A DNA stretch of 64,000 bases from UBA7672 sp047601145 (GCA_047601145.1 JASGJW010000001.1:2046001-2110000), one strand, 5' to 3'; positions 1-8,317 are shown, counted from the stretch's first letter. Notes: generated by a model from the sequence alone, not told the origin. Numbers and translations are program-made.

Positions 1-798
1 TATCAGGTCGGCGCGGCCAATGGGAAACGCGTGCAGGCGATGGGCGGCGCCAAGAACCACGGCATTGTTCTGCCGGATGCGGACATGGACCAGGTCGTGA
101 AGGATCTTGCCGGCGCGGCGTTCGGCTCGGCGGGCGAGCGCTGCATGGCGCTGCCGGTTGTGGTGCCGGTCGGTCAGAAGACGGCGGACGAGCTGCGCGA
201 GCGGATGATCGCGGAGATCGAGACACTCAAAGTGGGCGTGTCGAGCGATCCGGGCGCGCAGTATGGGCCGGTCGTCACGGCGGCGCATCGCGACAAGATC
301 GCGAACTACATCCAGCTCGGGAAAGACGAGGGCGCGGAGCTTGTCGTCGACGGGCGCGGGTTCAAGCTGCAGGGCTATGAGAAGGGCTTCTTCATCGGGC
401 CGTCGCTGTTCGACAAGGTGAAGACCGGCATGAAGACCTATCACGAGGAAATCTTCGGGCCGGTGCTGCAGATCGTGCGCGCCAATACGCTGGAAGAGGC
501 GATCCAACTGCCGAGCAAGCACCAGTACGGCAACGGCGTTGCGATCTTCACGCGCAACGGCAAGGCCGCGCGCGACTTCGCAAGCCGCGTGAACGTCGGC
601 ATGGTCGGGATCAACGTGCCGATCCCGGTGCCGGTCGCGTATCACACCTTCGGCGGCTGGAAGCGCTCGGCGTTCGGCGACACCAACCAGCACGGCATGG
701 AAGGCCTGAAGTTCTGGACCAAGGTCAAGACCGTCACCGCCCGCTGGCCGGAAGGCGATGTCGCCGACTCGAGCTTCATCATTCCGACGATGCGGTAG
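1..798 (+). CDS. mmsA: Methylmalonate-semialdehyde dehydrogenase (acylating), 3' part
   Basis: CoA-acylating aldehyde dehydrogenase that converts methylmalonate semialdehyde to propionyl-CoA at the end of valine degradation. The reading frame is open from base 1, so the N-terminal half of a roughly 500-residue enzyme lies outside the window; 265 codons are present. The family signature GSAGERCMA carries the catalytic cysteine (codon 142-144), followed by the EIFGPVL block and a C-terminal FGGWKRSAFGD region typical of MmsA. The frame overlaps the convergent gene at 779 by 20 bases. The partner enzyme mmsB lies 2.7 kb downstream on the same strand, which supports the pathway assignment; the two are separated by an unrelated three-gene island. 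Confidence 0.95.
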   Translation, partial: YQVGAANGKRVQAMGGAKNHGIVLPDADMDQVVKDLAGAAFGSAGERCMALPVVVPVGQKTADELRERMIAEIETLKVGVSSDPGAQYGPVVTAAHRDKIANYIQLGKDEGAELVVDGRGFKLQGYEKGFFIGPSLFDKVKTGMKTYHEEIFGPVLQIVRANTLEEAIQLPSKHQYGNGVAIFTRNGKAARDFASRVNVGMVGINVPIPVPVAYHTFGGWKRSAFGDTNQHGMEGLKFWTKVKTVTARWPEGDVADSSFIIPTMR

Positions 799-1552
799 GG
801 CGGTCTAGAGACGTCATCTTTCCGAGTAAGTAGGAACGAATTCTGTTTCCACCTTCTCCCTTTAGAGAGAGGGCAGTGGCGTAGAAAACGAGGGCTACCT
901 GGCAGTCCCAGTAGTCGATTGACGTATTTCCGAATTTCTCAAGATCGTCGCTGGTCAATCTGTTATTGGCCAATGCCGCTCCAAAGGCTTTGAAATCCTC
1001 TGGACTTGCCTTTTCACGCAGTGTGGCGTGCGCGCGGCCATCCGCCATCGCCTCCATTGCTGCTGCGCCCGCGGCATCTACAGCTTCAAACTCCTCCTTG
1101 GATGCAGGTTCGCCGGACATCCCTGCGCCGAGGACAAGCGTATTGTTGCAGGTAGCAACACTGTTCGTCTTCATCCTTTGGAGCATGGACACATAATGGC
1201 TCAGTGCATTCCTGATCGATGCATCGGAGGCTTGCTCAACATAGCGCCCGTATTTCCTGCGGATATTTAGCCCTGCGTCCGCGGTCTTCTTCCGCAGCTC
1301 AAGAGTGACATTCTCCGTCTCAAACAACGTCCACGTCGCATTGAATACGGACTCATATTCCTCCGGGAATTCTCGCAAGATGACGGCGCCCGAGGCGGTC
1401 AGCGCATACTCCCTGGCGAGCCATTCTTGGCGCCGCTCGGCGGGGGACTTGCTGCTTTCGATCAGGATGAGCACCGCGATAGCGGCGATAACAACCAATG
1501 CTGCTCCCGCGACACCAAAAGCGGCAAAGCGAAGAAATCTACCCGCGCCCAT
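779..1552 (-). CDS. Membrane-anchored protein of unknown function, paralogue A
   Basis: No known family recognised. The protein is about 257 residues: a short basic N-terminus, one hydrophobic segment (FAAFGVAGAALVVIAAIAVL) and a soluble alpha-rich remainder, so it is probably anchored in the inner membrane with its body outside the cytoplasm. The ATG at 1552 is preferred to one at 1615 because GGGGA lies ten bases upstream and because it matches the length of the paralogue at 2567-3343 (258 residues). The two share an IRxKY block, a DCxV block and a closing RIRSYLLGKM/RLRSYVVDSI block. Third codon positions look less GC-rich than in neighbouring genes. The 3' end overlaps mmsA by 20 bases. 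Confidence 0.7.
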   Translation of the reverse strand: MGAGRFLRFAAFGVAGAALVVIAAIAVLILIESSKSPAERRQEWLAREYALTASGAVILREFPEEYESVFNATWTLFETENVTLELRKKTADAGLNIRRKYGRYVEQASDASIRNALSHYVSMLQRMKTNSVATCNNTLVLGAGMSGEPASKEEFEAVDAAGAAAMEAMADGRAHATLREKASPEDFKAFGAALANNRLTSDDLEKFGNTSIDYWDCQVALVFYATALSLKGEGGNRIRSYLLGKMTSLDRPTASSE

Positions 1553-1706
1553 GCATGTGCCGTCCCCAATCCCTGTCGCGAGCCTACCGTCGCGACAGGC
1601 GCTTGTCTGCAACAAGATGGACGCTTCCCGTCACACTCTCTCTTTTCGCGCCGTCTAGGAGATAGCGGGAGCTAACGCTATCGTCGCATGGGTACGGAGG
1701 ACGGTC

Positions 1707-2552
1707 ATGACAGCCATTGCGGAAGACACCAGGCCACCGGAGTGGACGGGCGCTGCGTTGCGCGTCTCGGCTGTCGTGCTGGTGGCGGTCGTGTGGATCA
1801 GCTCGGCGATCTTCGGGGCCTACATCTTCGCGTACTATGGCGGAGCCATTCCGGCGAATACGCTGGCGGACTGGAATGCGCAGTTGCCAAAACTGTACGA
1901 GGCGGAGACGCCGGTGGCGTCGGTGGGGATCGGCGCGCACTTCTTTGCGGGCGCAATTCTGCTGCTCCTTGGGCCGATCCAGCTGATGGGCGCGATCCGG
2001 CGGCAGGCGCCGGCCGTGCACCGGTGGATCGGGCGCATCTATGCGTTCGCGGCGTTTGCGGCGGGGGTCGGCGGGCTGACCTTCATCGTGTCGAAAGGCA
2101 CTGTGGGCGGATGGCCGATGACGATCGGCTTTGCGCTCTATGGCGCGGGCATGGTGATCGCGTCTGTTCAGACGGTGCGGCACGCGATGGCCCGGCGGAT
2201 CGACATCCATCGCGGTTGGGCGATCCGGCTTTTCGCGCTGGCGATCGGGTCGTGGCTCTACCGAATGTGCTACGGCTTCTTCTATCTCATCGCGGGTCCC
2301 GAGAACCCCGGCCACACGCCGACATTCAGCGGCTGGTTCGACTATGTGATGGATTTTGCCTTTTATATTCCGCCGCTGATCGTGGCCGAGATGTTTGTTC
2401 GCGCACGAGGCCAGCAGGCGACGACGGCCGGACGCGTGGGGGCGACAGCGGGCCTGGCGGTCGGCGCGACCTTCATCGGCCTGGCGACGTTCTTCTTCAC
2501 GCTCTACGGCTGGGGCCCGGCGATCCTGGGACGTTTCGGCGGGGCAGTTTAG
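1707..2552 (+). CDS. DUF2306 family membrane protein
   Basis: Predicted integral membrane protein of 281 residues with about seven hydrophobic segments. The central HRWIGRIYAFAAF motif and the DIHRGWAIRLFAL motif are typical of the DUF2306 family, whose function is unknown. A GGAGG ribosome-binding site lies six bases before the ATG. The gene lies between two paralogous anchored proteins that both run on the opposite strand, an arrangement that suggests the three moved or act together. No catalytic residues can be named. Confidence 0.75.
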   Translation: MTAIAEDTRPPEWTGAALRVSAVVLVAVVWISSAIFGAYIFAYYGGAIPANTLADWNAQLPKLYEAETPVASVGIGAHFFAGAILLLLGPIQLMGAIRRQAPAVHRWIGRIYAFAAFAAGVGGLTFIVSKGTVGGWPMTIGFALYGAGMVIASVQTVRHAMARRIDIHRGWAIRLFALAIGSWLYRMCYGFFYLIAGPENPGHTPTFSGWFDYVMDFAFYIPPLIVAEMFVRARGQQATTAGRVGATAGLAVGATFIGLATFFFTLYGWGPAILGRFGGAV

Positions 2553-2566
2553 GACAAGGCGCTGCG

Positions 2567-3343
2567 CTAGGGCGTCATGGCGATTGAATCGACCACATAG
2601 GAACGCAGCCTCTCGCCGACCCCGGCAGGCATGGCGGCCACCGTTTCGAACATCGCAATCACGACGCCGCAGTCGCTGTCATCCAAAGCCTTGTCTTGCA
2701 CTGCATCGATCTCATCATCCGTCACGCCCTTCTTGCGTATCCCCTCGATCATCGTGTCGAAATCCGCCTGGCTCGCTGCGGGGCGACTTGTCGGTTGGCG
2801 GCGTCCTTCTGCGATGGCTGTGATCATCGCGCCGCCGGCAAGGTCGAACTGAGCGCTAAGCCCTGGTGGGATGGGGATGAAGGCGGTGGGGCCTTCGTTG
2901 GCCATTCTGCTGCAAGCCGAGGCTCCGCGCTCATCTCGGATGTATTTCAGCAGGCCAGCTTGCGCCTCGATGACCTTCTGCAAAGACATGTCCGGGGCGC
3001 GTCCGGCAAACTCGGAATACTTCACGCGAATTGCCGCCGTGATCTTTGCCGCTTCCTGCTGGATCTCCGTCGGCTTCAGCGATTTGTCCTCGGATAGCGC
3101 GGCCATCTTGGATATGGCGTCGCGATAGTCTTGCGGAAATCGCTCCTTCAGTGTCGAGCCGGTCCTTGTGCTCAGCATCGCCTGGTCGATCTGGTCGGAG
3201 ATCGGCGTGCTGCCGCTCGTGAATGACTTACCGCCGCTCAAAAGCAAGTTCACGGCTATGGCTCCAACGATGCCGCCGCCGATTCCCGCAATCCATACGA
3301 GCCAGGCAGGCCGTCGTTTCCCGCTGGTGGAAGTATCGCTCAT
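2567..3343 (-). CDS. Membrane-anchored protein of unknown function, paralogue B
   Basis: Protein of 258 residues with a charged N-terminus, one membrane segment (about residues 14-34, WLVWIAGIGGGIVGAIAVNLL) and a soluble helical domain. It is a diverged paralogue of the protein at 779-1552: length, single anchor and the IRVKYSEF, DCGVVIAMF and RLRSYVVDSI blocks correspond. The conserved cysteine in the DC block and a second cysteine (SACSRMAN versus VATCNNT) occur in both, so a disulfide outside the cytoplasm is possible. A GGGGGGA tract lies just before the ATG. Function unknown; it may be an exported interaction partner of the DUF2306 protein between the copies. Confidence 0.7.
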   Translation of the reverse strand: MSDTSTSGKRRPAWLVWIAGIGGGIVGAIAVNLLLSGGKSFTSGSTPISDQIDQAMLSTRTGSTLKERFPQDYRDAISKMAALSEDKSLKPTEIQQEAAKITAAIRVKYSEFAGRAPDMSLQKVIEAQAGLLKYIRDERGASACSRMANEGPTAFIPIPPGLSAQFDLAGGAMITAIAEGRRQPTSRPAASQADFDTMIEGIRKKGVTDDEIDAVQDKALDDSDCGVVIAMFETVAAMPAGVGERLRSYVVDSIAMTP

Positions 3344-3487
3344 TTTTCCCCCCGATGGTTGTCGCGATCAGTATTGAACGTCTCTCACCCTGCTTTGCAA
3401 TGACCGGCAAAATCGGTACGCGTAACAGTGCTTTTCCTTGAGCGCGCCCGAGGGCACAAAGGCGTCCGATCCTGCATGGAGACTGTC

Positions 3488-4387
3488 ATGACCCGCGTTG
3501 CATTCATCGGCCTTGGAAACATGGGCGGGGGGATGGCGGCGCGGCAGGTGGTTGGCGGGCGCGAAGTGCATGCGTTCGACCTTTCCGAAGCCGCGGTGAA
3601 GAAGGCTGTGGCGGCCGGGGCATTCGAGGCGGGGAGCGTCGCCAAGGCGGTCGAGAAGGCGGATGTGGTGATCACCATGCTGCCGGCGGGCCCGCATGTG
3701 CGCAAAGTCTATGAGGAACACATTCTTCCACACGCGCCGAAGTCGGCGCTGCTGATCGACTGCTCGACGATCGATGTGGAGTCGGCGCGTTGGGTTGCAG
3801 GGCAGGCGAAGGCGGCAGGCTTCGCGTTCGCAGATGCGCCGGTCTCTGGCGGCACGGCGGCGGCGGATGGCGGCACCCTGGCCTTCATGGTCGGGTGTGA
3901 CGAGGGCGTGTTCGCGCGCGTTGAGGATGCGCTGAAGCCGATGGCGCGCGTGGTGATCCGCGCTGGCGATCATGGCGCGGGGCAGGCCGCCAAGATCTGC
4001 AACAACATGCTGCTTGGCATCTCGATGCTGGGGACGTGCGAGGCGTTTGCGCTGGCGGAGAAGTTGGGGCTGCAGGCCGATCGCTTCTTCGAGATTGCAT
4101 CGAAGTCTTCGGGCCAGTGCTGGTCGTTGACGACGTATGCGCCCTGGCCGGGCGTTGGACCGCAGACGCCGTCGGATCGCAAGTATGAGGGCGGGTTCGC
4201 AGCGGCGATGATGCTGAAGGACCTGAAGCTCGCGCAGGAAGCGGCCGCGAAATCGGGCGCGACAACGCCGCTCGGCGCGCAGGCGGAGGCGCTCTATGCA
4301 CTGTTCGACCGGCTCGGTTTCGGGGGCAAGGACTTCTCTGGCGTGCAGCAGATGCTGCGCGGGGATCTCGCTGCGCTGAAGGGCTGA
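3488..4387 (+). CDS. mmsB: 3-hydroxyisobutyrate dehydrogenase
   Basis: NAD-dependent beta-hydroxyacid dehydrogenase oxidising 3-hydroxyisobutyrate to methylmalonate semialdehyde, the substrate of MmsA. The 299-residue protein opens with the Rossmann motif FIGLGNMGGGMA, has the substrate-binding DAPVSGGTAAADGG block near residue 120, and the GAGQAAKICNNML helix with the catalytic lysine at about residue 169; these are HIBADH signatures. The ATG at 3488 has GGAG six bases upstream and puts the Rossmann strand at the N-terminus, so the more upstream in-frame ATGs are not preferred. A strong terminator hairpin follows about 170 bases downstream. Confidence 0.95.
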   Translation: MTRVAFIGLGNMGGGMAARQVVGGREVHAFDLSEAAVKKAVAAGAFEAGSVAKAVEKADVVITMLPAGPHVRKVYEEHILPHAPKSALLIDCSTIDVESARWVAGQAKAAGFAFADAPVSGGTAAADGGTLAFMVGCDEGVFARVEDALKPMARVVIRAGDHGAGQAAKICNNMLLGISMLGTCEAFALAEKLGLQADRFFEIASKSSGQCWSLTTYAPWPGVGPQTPSDRKYEGGFAAAMMLKDLKLAQEAAAKSGATTPLGAQAEALYALFDRLGFGGKDFSGVQQMLRGDLAALKG

Positions 4388-4554
4388 CAGCCAGCATCCA
4401 TGCCAACTTTCGAAGGCCATGCGGCGTTTAGGATTTTGTTTACATATATATGTTCTAGTAGCACATGAGCGACGGGCCTTGCTGCTTCTCCTGCCGTCCC
4501 TGTCGCCAGACGTGAGCGCCGCGAAGTCCCCTCCCGCCGCGCTCACCACGTAAA

Positions 4555-4595
4555 GGCCGCGCCTGTTCCCCCGCAGGCGCGGCCGACGCGTTTTT
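4555..4595. terminator. Intrinsic terminator, possibly bidirectional
   Basis: Perfect 11-bp stem (4555-4565 with 4574-4584), eight-base loop, then GACGCGTTTTT. It lies between the convergent genes mmsB and pgsA-like. The T run favours the plus strand (end of mmsB), but TTTACG follows the hairpin on the minus strand too. Confidence 0.75.
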
Positions 4596-4607
4596 GGGTC
4601 TCGTGAC

Positions 4608-5258
4608 TCAGGCCGGCTGTTTTGGCGCGAGATACTGCCAGGCAGTCCAGGCCGAGAGCGCGGCGGTGACGACAATCAAGGCAAGCCAGACCATCTCGAA
4701 CACCGCGATATAGGGTGAGAAGTCGAGGGGAGACGGTTTGCCGATCTGGGCTTGTGAGACGATCGCGGTCACCACGAAAAGCGAACCGATGACGATCAGC
4801 TCCAGCGCGGTCTTGATCTTCGCGAGCGATGAGACCCGTGCGCCTTCCCCGTCAGGAGAGGCGAGCCGCAACCAGGTCATCGTGATGTCGCGGACGACGA
4901 TGACGGCGGCTGCCACCGCAACGATCGGCCATGCGGGATAGCCGTTCACGCACATTCCACTCGCGATGACGATCAGGGGAAGGCCGACGAGCGCCTTGTC
5001 GGCGATGGGATCGATGAGGCGTCCGAATTTCGAGTGAGCGTCGAGCGCGCGGGCGAGCATGCCATCGAAGAGATCGGTGAGCGCGGCAATGACAAATGTT
5101 ATCGCCGCCGCCGTGCGCCAGTTCGCGGCGTCGCGCAGCCATACTTCGGCGAAGTCCGGCTGGCTCATCGGCGCAGCGCCCATCCACCACATCCACGCAA
5201 TGCCGGGCGCGAGAATGAGGCGCGTGAGAGTGAGCACGTTGGGAAGCTGCTTCAGCAA
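4608..5258 (-). CDS. pgsA: CDP-alcohol phosphatidyltransferase, PgsA-like
   Basis: Inner-membrane enzyme that transfers a phosphatidyl group from CDP-diacylglycerol to an alcohol, probably glycerol 3-phosphate (phosphatidylglycerol phosphate synthesis). The family motif D-x2-D-G-x2-A-R-x8-G-x3-D-x3-D is complete in DLFDGMLAR...GRLIDPIAD. About five further hydrophobic helices are visible. An upstream ATG at 5411 would run through the operator of the next gene; the TTG at 5258 is preferred because GGAG sits eight bases before it and the protein then begins MLKQLPNVLTLTR, the usual PgsA N-terminus (216 residues). The head group is inferred; another CDP-alcohol transferase is possible. Confidence 0.8.
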   Translation of the reverse strand: MLKQLPNVLTLTRLILAPGIAWMWWMGAAPMSQPDFAEVWLRDAANWRTAAAITFVIAALTDLFDGMLARALDAHSKFGRLIDPIADKALVGLPLIVIASGMCVNGYPAWPIVAVAAAVIVVRDITMTWLRLASPDGEGARVSSLAKIKTALELIVIGSLFVVTAIVSQAQIGKPSPLDFSPYIAVFEMVWLALIVVTAALSAWTAWQYLAPKQPA

Positions 5259-5378
5259 GGACGGATCTCCGGGCGATGGAACTCTAACGGGAAAGGAGCG
5301 GGGGGCGAAGGGCGGCGCCTGGCGGATGGTCACTTGCGTAGGCGGATGACCCTGCGACGGAAAAAACGCTTGCGTAGC

Positions 5379-5409
5379 GTTATAGTATATCATATCGTTA
5401 TACTGTAAC
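5379..5409. promoter_or_regulatory. Twin Zur-like operator boxes
   Basis: Two 13-mers, 5379-5391 and 5397-5409, start 18 bases apart. Each matches the palindrome GTTATA-N-TATAAC with one mismatch. Together they also form an 11-bp inverted repeat with one mismatch (5379-5389 and 5399-5409). GTTATAnTATAAC is the core of known zinc-uptake-regulator (Zur) boxes, and the site ends 15 bases before the start of a ZnuD-like receptor gene. Binding by Zur is inferred; no zur gene is present in the window. Confidence 0.6.
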
Positions 5410-5423
5410 ACGTGGAGGGCTTT

Positions 5424-7457
5424 ATGCGTCTTGCGACCAGGCTGGCCATGGGGGTGGCTTTTGTAGCGCTGTCGGTTCCGGCTGCTTTCGCGCAGGCGGA
5501 CCCGCCGGCGCAGAGTGCGCCTCCTGCTGCTGATGCGCCGGATGCGGAGCGCGATGTCGTCGTCGTGACGGGCGTGGGCCCAGCGCGGACGAGCGATGAG
5601 CTGATCGCATCGACGACGGTGTTGAGCACTGACGAGGTGACGAACCGGTTGGCCGGCGGGCTGGGTGATACGCTGGCAGGATTGCCGGGCGTATCCTCGA
5701 CGGCGTTCGGGCCGGGTGCGAGCCGGCCGATCATCCGCGGACTAGGCGCCGAGCGCGTGCAGGTGCTGGCGAACGGCATCGGCGTGATCGATGCGTCGGC
5801 AGCAAGCCCGGACCATGCGGTGAGCAGCGATCCGCTGGGCGCGGAGAGGATCGAAATCCTGCGCGGGCCGGCGTCGCTGGCTTATGGAGGTGGCGCGACG
5901 GGTGGCGTCGTCAACGTGATCGACGGGCTGATCCGCGAAGACCTGCCCAGTGCGGCGTTCTCGGGCGCGGTCTATGGCGCGCTATCGAGCGCGGACGAGG
6001 GCAAGCAGGTTGCCGGCCGCGTTGTTGGCACGATGGGCGAATTTGTCGGCGTGCTGAACGGGTCATGGCTGGACACGAAGGACATCGACATTCCCGGCTA
6101 TGCGCTTTCCGCATCCGCGCGGCAGGAAGCGATCAACAACGGCGCCGATCCGGCTGACTTCGCGAACGGAACGCTGCCGAACTCGGCAGTCGAGAACAAG
6201 TCGCTGAGCGCCGGCCTGACATGGGTGGGCGATGGCGCCTTCCTTGGCGGCGCGGTGCGGCGGGCGGAGAACCGCTACGGGATCGTGGCGGAAGAGGAAG
6301 CTTTCATCGACATGGAACAGACGCGCTATGACCTGCGCGGCGGGCTGACGCTTGATGGGCCGATCAAGTCGGTGAAGGCGTCGGGATCGATGGTGGACTA
6401 TGAGCACACCGAGTTCGAAGGGCCAGGTGAACCTGGGACGAAGTTCACCAATGAGGGCTGGGAAGCGCGGATCGAAGCGGCGCACGCGCCGATCGACCTG
6501 CTGGACGGCAGTTTCGGCGTCCAGGCCTCGCACAAGGATTTCGCGGCGGTCGGCGATGAGGCCCTGATCGGGCCGACGACGACCGATGCGACGGGCGTCT
6601 ATCTCTACGAGACGTGGGATGCGGGTGACTGGGGCGTCGAGGGCGGTCTGCGGTTCGACAATACCGACATCGACAACATCGATTTCGGCAAGCGCGGGTT
6701 CGATACCTGGAACGCCAGCTTCGGCGGGCACGTGCATCTTGGGCCGCACCTGTTTCTCGGGACATCGATCGCCAGCACGCAGAGGGCGCCGACGGACCTG
6801 GAGCTGTTCGCTGAAGGACCGCACCCGGCAACGGCGCAGTTCGAGGTGGGCGATGACAGACTCAAAGTGGAGAAGGGGATAAACACCGAGGTCAGCCTCC
6901 GCTGGGAAGATGATGCGTTCAACATCTCGGGCTCGGTCTATCGCTTTGACTTCGATAGCTTCGTCTATCTCGAGGACACGGGAGCGGTGGACACCGACAC
7001 GGCGCTGCCGGTCTTCCAGTATGTGCAGGCGGGTGCGACCTTTACAGGCTTCGAGCTGCAGGCGGATACGCAGCTGGGCAATGCGTTCGGCGTCGACTGG
7101 AAGGCGGATGCCTCGGCGGACTTTGTACGGGCGAAGCTGGATGCTGGCGGCAACCTGCCGCTTATCCCGCCGATGACCGTGAATGCCGGGATCGAAGGCG
7201 AGATCAATGGTGTCACAGGGCGGATCCAGGCGCAGTACGCAGCCACGCAGGACGACATCGCGGCGTTCGAGACGCCAACCGACAGCTATTTCACCGTCGA
7301 TGCGCGGCTCGGCTTCGAGATCGCAGATGGCGTGAAACTGATGCTGGAGGGGCGCAACCTGACCGACGAGGAGGTGCGGCTGCATGCTTCCCCGTTGAAG
7401 GACATCGCGCCGATGACCGGGCGGAATTTCCGGGTCGCCATTCGCGCCGAGTTCTAG
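5424..7457 (+). CDS. TonB-dependent outer-membrane receptor, ZnuD-like
   Basis: Outer-membrane beta-barrel receptor of 677 residues that imports a ligand using TonB energy. A signal peptide ends near AFAQA; the plug domain follows at about residues 45-170 with RPIIRGLGAERVQVL, SPDHAVSSDPL, ERIEILRGPASLAYGGGA and GGVVNV. The SPDHAV...DPL pattern is typical of the ZnuD zinc-receptor group. The barrel ends in a terminal phenylalanine, the usual outer-membrane insertion signal. ATG 5424 has GGAGG five bases upstream. Zur-like boxes cover its promoter, supporting zinc uptake. No long histidine-rich loop is obvious, so the metal assignment rests on plug similarity and the operator. A hairpin terminator follows. 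Confidence 0.85.
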   Translation: MRLATRLAMGVAFVALSVPAAFAQADPPAQSAPPAADAPDAERDVVVVTGVGPARTSDELIASTTVLSTDEVTNRLAGGLGDTLAGLPGVSSTAFGPGASRPIIRGLGAERVQVLANGIGVIDASAASPDHAVSSDPLGAERIEILRGPASLAYGGGATGGVVNVIDGLIREDLPSAAFSGAVYGALSSADEGKQVAGRVVGTMGEFVGVLNGSWLDTKDIDIPGYALSASARQEAINNGADPADFANGTLPNSAVENKSLSAGLTWVGDGAFLGGAVRRAENRYGIVAEEEAFIDMEQTRYDLRGGLTLDGPIKSVKASGSMVDYEHTEFEGPGEPGTKFTNEGWEARIEAAHAPIDLLDGSFGVQASHKDFAAVGDEALIGPTTTDATGVYLYETWDAGDWGVEGGLRFDNTDIDNIDFGKRGFDTWNASFGGHVHLGPHLFLGTSIASTQRAPTDLELFAEGPHPATAQFEVGDDRLKVEKGINTEVSLRWEDDAFNISGSVYRFDFDSFVYLEDTGAVDTDTALPVFQYVQAGATFTGFELQADTQLGNAFGVDWKADASADFVRAKLDAGGNLPLIPPMTVNAGIEGEINGVTGRIQAQYAATQDDIAAFETPTDSYFTVDARLGFEIADGVKLMLEGRNLTDEEVRLHASPLKDIAPMTGRNFRVAIRAEF

Positions 7458-7470
7458 CGACCGGATGCAA

Positions 7471-7500
7471 AAAGACCCGCTTCGAAAGAAGCGGGCCTTT
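7471..7500. terminator. Intrinsic terminator after the TonB-dependent receptor
   Basis: Stem CCCGCTTC/GAAGCGGG around a GAAA tetraloop (7476-7495), extended by AAAG/CTTT at the base, so it has A and T tracts on both sides and could work in both directions. It begins 13 bases after the receptor stop codon. Confidence 0.8.
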
Positions 7501-7505
7501 CCGGT

Positions 7506-7660
7506 ACTCTACTCGTTACTCTACGCCACTCTACAAACGCGTACTCTACTGAACGCGACTAACCACAAACCGGATATCCTGGCGAGGGTCCGGCGCAGCG
7601 CACGTAGCAAGTGCGGGGCCAGAAGCTGCTGATTTTCCGGGAAACTCTACGGAACTCTAC
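7506..7660. repeat. Cluster of ACTCTAC heptamers in the 7458-7779 gap
   Basis: Six exact copies of ACTCTAC at 7506, 7518, 7528, 7543, 7644 and 7654, some exactly 10 bases apart, in the 322-base non-coding stretch between the convergent receptor and phasin genes. Apart from the terminator nothing else was seen there. The same heptamer pair with 10-base spacing recurs at 61781 and 61791, again just after a hairpin, and one copy lies at 50521. Function unknown; possibly helically phased protein-binding sites or repeat-element remnants. Confidence 0.6.
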
Positions 7661-7779
7661 ACAAAGGTGAGTCGAAAAGACGCGGGGCGCGGAGATCGTT
7701 GCGAACTCGACGCGCCCCTTCGTTTGGTCAATGCGCCGGACCCGGGGGAGGAGGTCCTGATCCGGCGTGCTTAGAAAGC

Positions 7780-8208
7780 CTAGGCGGCTTTCTTGGCGGA
7801 CTTGGTCGCGGCTTTGGTCTGCGCAGCGACTTCTTCAACGGCTTTCGGCGTCAGGGCGACGGCCGTGTCGAAGAGTTCGGTCTGGGCTTTCTTGGCCACT
7901 TCAGCGTAGGCGAAGAGGCGGGCCGGGATGTCCTGGAAGGCGGCCTGGGCGACTTCGCCGGCTTTCTTCGCGTAGGCAGTCGGTTGGGCTTCGGCCGTCA
8001 TGAGGGTCGTCGCGTCTTTCGCGGCGTCCTGCATCCAGGCGGTCGTCAGCTCAACGTTCTTGTTGAGGGCTTCGATCGTCACGGCGCGGTATTTCGCGGC
8101 CATGTCGTTGAAGGCTTTGAGCGGGGCGGCGTTGGCGAAATCCGGGGCGAATTTCGTGAACTGTTCGAAGTTCTTCGTGAAGTCGAACATGTCGGTCATC
8201 GGGTTCAT
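7780..8208 (-). CDS. Phasin family protein
   Basis: Small amphipathic-helical protein that coats polyhydroxybutyrate granules. The 142-residue sequence begins MNPMTDMFDFTKNFEQF, then a phasin_2-like body (FANAAPLKAFNDMAAKYRAVTIEALNKN) and an alanine/lysine-rich tail (AATKSAKKAA) of the type that binds DNA or mediates packing. The ATG at 8208 has AGGAG eight bases upstream; the longer frame from 8253 lacks such a site. It is the last gene of a minus-strand PHB block (phaC, SEDS-like protein, phasin), but the 195-base gap and a palindromic site upstream suggest its own promoter. Confidence 0.85.
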   Translation of the reverse strand: MNPMTDMFDFTKNFEQFTKFAPDFANAAPLKAFNDMAAKYRAVTIEALNKNVELTTAWMQDAAKDATTLMTAEAQPTAYAKKAGEVAQAAFQDIPARLFAYAEVAKKAQTELFDTAVALTPKAVEEVAAQTKAATKSAKKAA

Positions 8209-8286
8209 GGGGAGGGCTCCTGAAGGGGTCGTCCGTATTCCGTGGACAGACACCTAATGCCGCGCCGCGGCAAAGGCAAGGTAAAT

Positions 8287-8317
8287 TATGCCGCAGGTGC
8301 GAAATAAATTCTGCGGC
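8287..8317 (-). promoter_or_regulatory. Inverted repeat upstream of the phasin gene, candidate PhaR site
   Basis: GCCGCAG (8290-8296) and CTGCGGC (8311-8317) form a 7-bp inverted repeat about 80 bases upstream of the phasin start. On the minus strand it reads CCTGCGGCATAAT, and the nine bases CCTGCGGCA also occur at 11189-11197 in the phaC/hydrolase divergent region. PhaR repressors bind TGC-rich sequences near phasin genes, and phaR is close by. The link to PhaR is inferred. Confidence 0.4.

Noticed and set aside
4442..4453. ACATATATATGT palindrome as an operator
   Set aside because: Short AT-rich palindrome downstream of mmsB with no promoter context; chance is likely.
3368..4675. 435-codon open frame on the minus strand opposite mmsB
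   Set aside because: It is antisense to the clear mmsB gene, arginine-rich and without any conserved motif; high GC makes such frames common.
6063..7385. 440-codon minus-strand frame inside the TonB-dependent receptor
   Set aside because: Shadow of the receptor gene; no start signal and no family likeness.
7506..7660. CRISPR array
   Set aside because: The heptamers are too short and irregularly spaced, spacers are not unique 30-mers and no cas genes are present.
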